Source: Symbiodinium natans (Eukaryota; Sar; Dinophyceae; Suessiales; Symbiodiniaceae). Taken from it: 16,845 nucleotides of DNA. The stretch's first letter is position 1. Every line of letters starts with the position of its first letter. The notes below the pieces were generated by a model. It worked only from the letters and a program-made list of their open reading frames with translations. It was not told the DNA's origin and ran no database searches. Location: contig CAJNDS010002373.1 in the NCBI GenBank assembly GCA_905221605.1, forward strand, positions 445,001 through 461,845, given 5' to 3'. This document shows, in pieces, positions 8,193 to 16,845 of this stretch. The translations under genes and the position numbers were made by a program.

Positions 8193-8305
8193 CTGGTGGG
8201 TGTGTCGAGCTGGGTACGGGCCACGCTGATGCCGTTGAAGACTCTTGATATTTGGGAGCACCTGCGCCCGAGGCACCGGAAATTTAAGCTCAATGGATCC
8301 CCCTG

Positions 8306-8355
8306 CCCTTGTCCTCCCCCCATCTCCCCCCCCCCCCCGGAAAAACAAAACTAAG

Positions 8356-8432
<77 letters not shown>
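8306..8432. repeat. C tract followed by CA repeat
   Basis: A C-rich run (to 8338) is followed by a CA repeat from 8356 to 8432, interrupted once by an extra A. Confidence 0.95.
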
Positions 8433-8435
<3 letters not shown>

Positions 8436-8548
8436 ACACACAGCACACTGCGCCCGGATCCTGCACCACTGGCTGCCACTCTGCGCTCAGGGTGACGTTG
8501 CCGTTCTTGCCTTTGCATTAGTATGCTTCTTGGCTTCATGTTTGGGGC

Positions 8549-8682
8549 CTTAAAGGACTTGTAGAAGAGTTGGGCATGCTGGCTCGGTCTCCGTCTCAAG
8601 CCTTTCAAGACTTAGGAGGTTGTATGTGGGATCATCGGACCTGGCATGGGTTTGGCTCCGGATCATATGCGTATTGCGGCAT
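8549..8682 (-). CDS. Two tentative micro-exons
   Basis: The first (8641-8682) reads MPQYAYDPEPNPCQ, between AATAGCAG and CAG|GTCCGA. The second (8549-8578) reads HAQLFYKSFK, between CGAGCCAG and AAG|GCCCCA. Both are phase 0 to 0 and could continue the C2 gene if its TAG is skipped by splicing. Blocks this short arise by chance, so treat as leads only. Confidence 0.22.
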
Positions 8683-8731
8683 CTGCTATTCTTTGTCAAG
8701 GCCAGTCGAGTTTCAAGACACGAGCATAGAC

Positions 8732-16524
<7,793 letters not shown>

Positions 16525-16714
16525 CTGCAGTTGGGCATGTGGGGTGGATCTGGAGGTTGAAGTTTAGGGCTCTGGTCTGGGCTTTTGCGCTGACAGGATT
16601 GGAGGAGCGCCGAGCCACACGCACAACACTGGGCCTGAAAATGTGGCTCGGACGTCGTCAACCAACCATTCAACTCCTTAGCCCCTGAACCCTAATGCAA
16701 TGCCCCCAGCTTCC

Positions 16715-16845
16715 AAGAGAAAGAGAAAGAGAAAGAGAAACAGAAAGAGAAAGAGAAACAGAGAGCACGCGAGAGCGCGCGAGAGCGAGAGCGCGAGCGC
16801 TAGAGAGCGAGAGCGCGAGAGAGCGAGAGCGCGAGAGAGCGAGAG
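16715..16845. repeat. Purine-rich GAGAAA and GAGAGCGC repeat at window edge
   Basis: GAGAAA hexamers pass into GAGAGCGC-type units and run off the window. From 16525 to 16714 I see no firm exon, so the missing 5' exons and promoter of the SMP-C2 gene probably lie beyond. Confidence 0.93.

Overview
The window reads as a piece of a dinoflagellate nuclear genome. No long open frame is a normal gene: the long ones are translations of simple repeats or antisense shadows. Coding sequence appears instead as many short blocks (27 to about 180 nt), GC-rich at third codon positions, nearly all on the minus strand. Each block ends at an AG acceptor on one side and a GT or GC donor on the other, and neighbouring blocks keep a consistent reading phase. 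About half the inferred donors begin GC. That, the tiny exons and the very heavy microsatellite load of the introns are typical of dinoflagellates such as Symbiodiniaceae. The organism call is inference. No rRNA, tRNA, CRISPR, IS element or prokaryotic operon is visible.

Right and centre (16524 down to 8732, minus strand): about 19 exons form one phase-consistent chain that I read as a membrane-contact-site lipid-transfer protein of the extended-synaptotagmin/tricalbin/plant-SYT type. An SMP-like region spans roughly 16524-11555. It is followed by a well-formed C2 domain (10773-8732) that keeps all five usual calcium-binding Asp positions. The C2 call is strong. The SMP call rests on remembered motif order and needs a search. 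The introns hold a 439-bp nearly pure G tract, a 379-bp CA repeat, a TCA/TCC repeat and several short tandem repeats.

Middle (8682 down to 7019, minus): a run of small exon-like blocks, all phase 0/0 and all tentative. They either continue the same gene or belong to the 5' part of the next one.

Left (6715 down to 2195, minus): a second phase-consistent chain of 15 exons gives about 350 residues of a helical, probably soluble protein that I do not recognise. It ends at a TGA at 2195. Its introns hold a 26-bp minisatellite, a 19-bp repeat, a GAT repeat and a 22-base homopolymer inside a 53-nt intron.

Far left (1992 down to 61, minus): further exon-like blocks, the last near the window edge. 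The 298-codon plus-strand frame over this region is their antisense shadow.

All gene models come from reading the sequence alone, with no transcript or database support. Exon cores are more reliable than exact splice borders.
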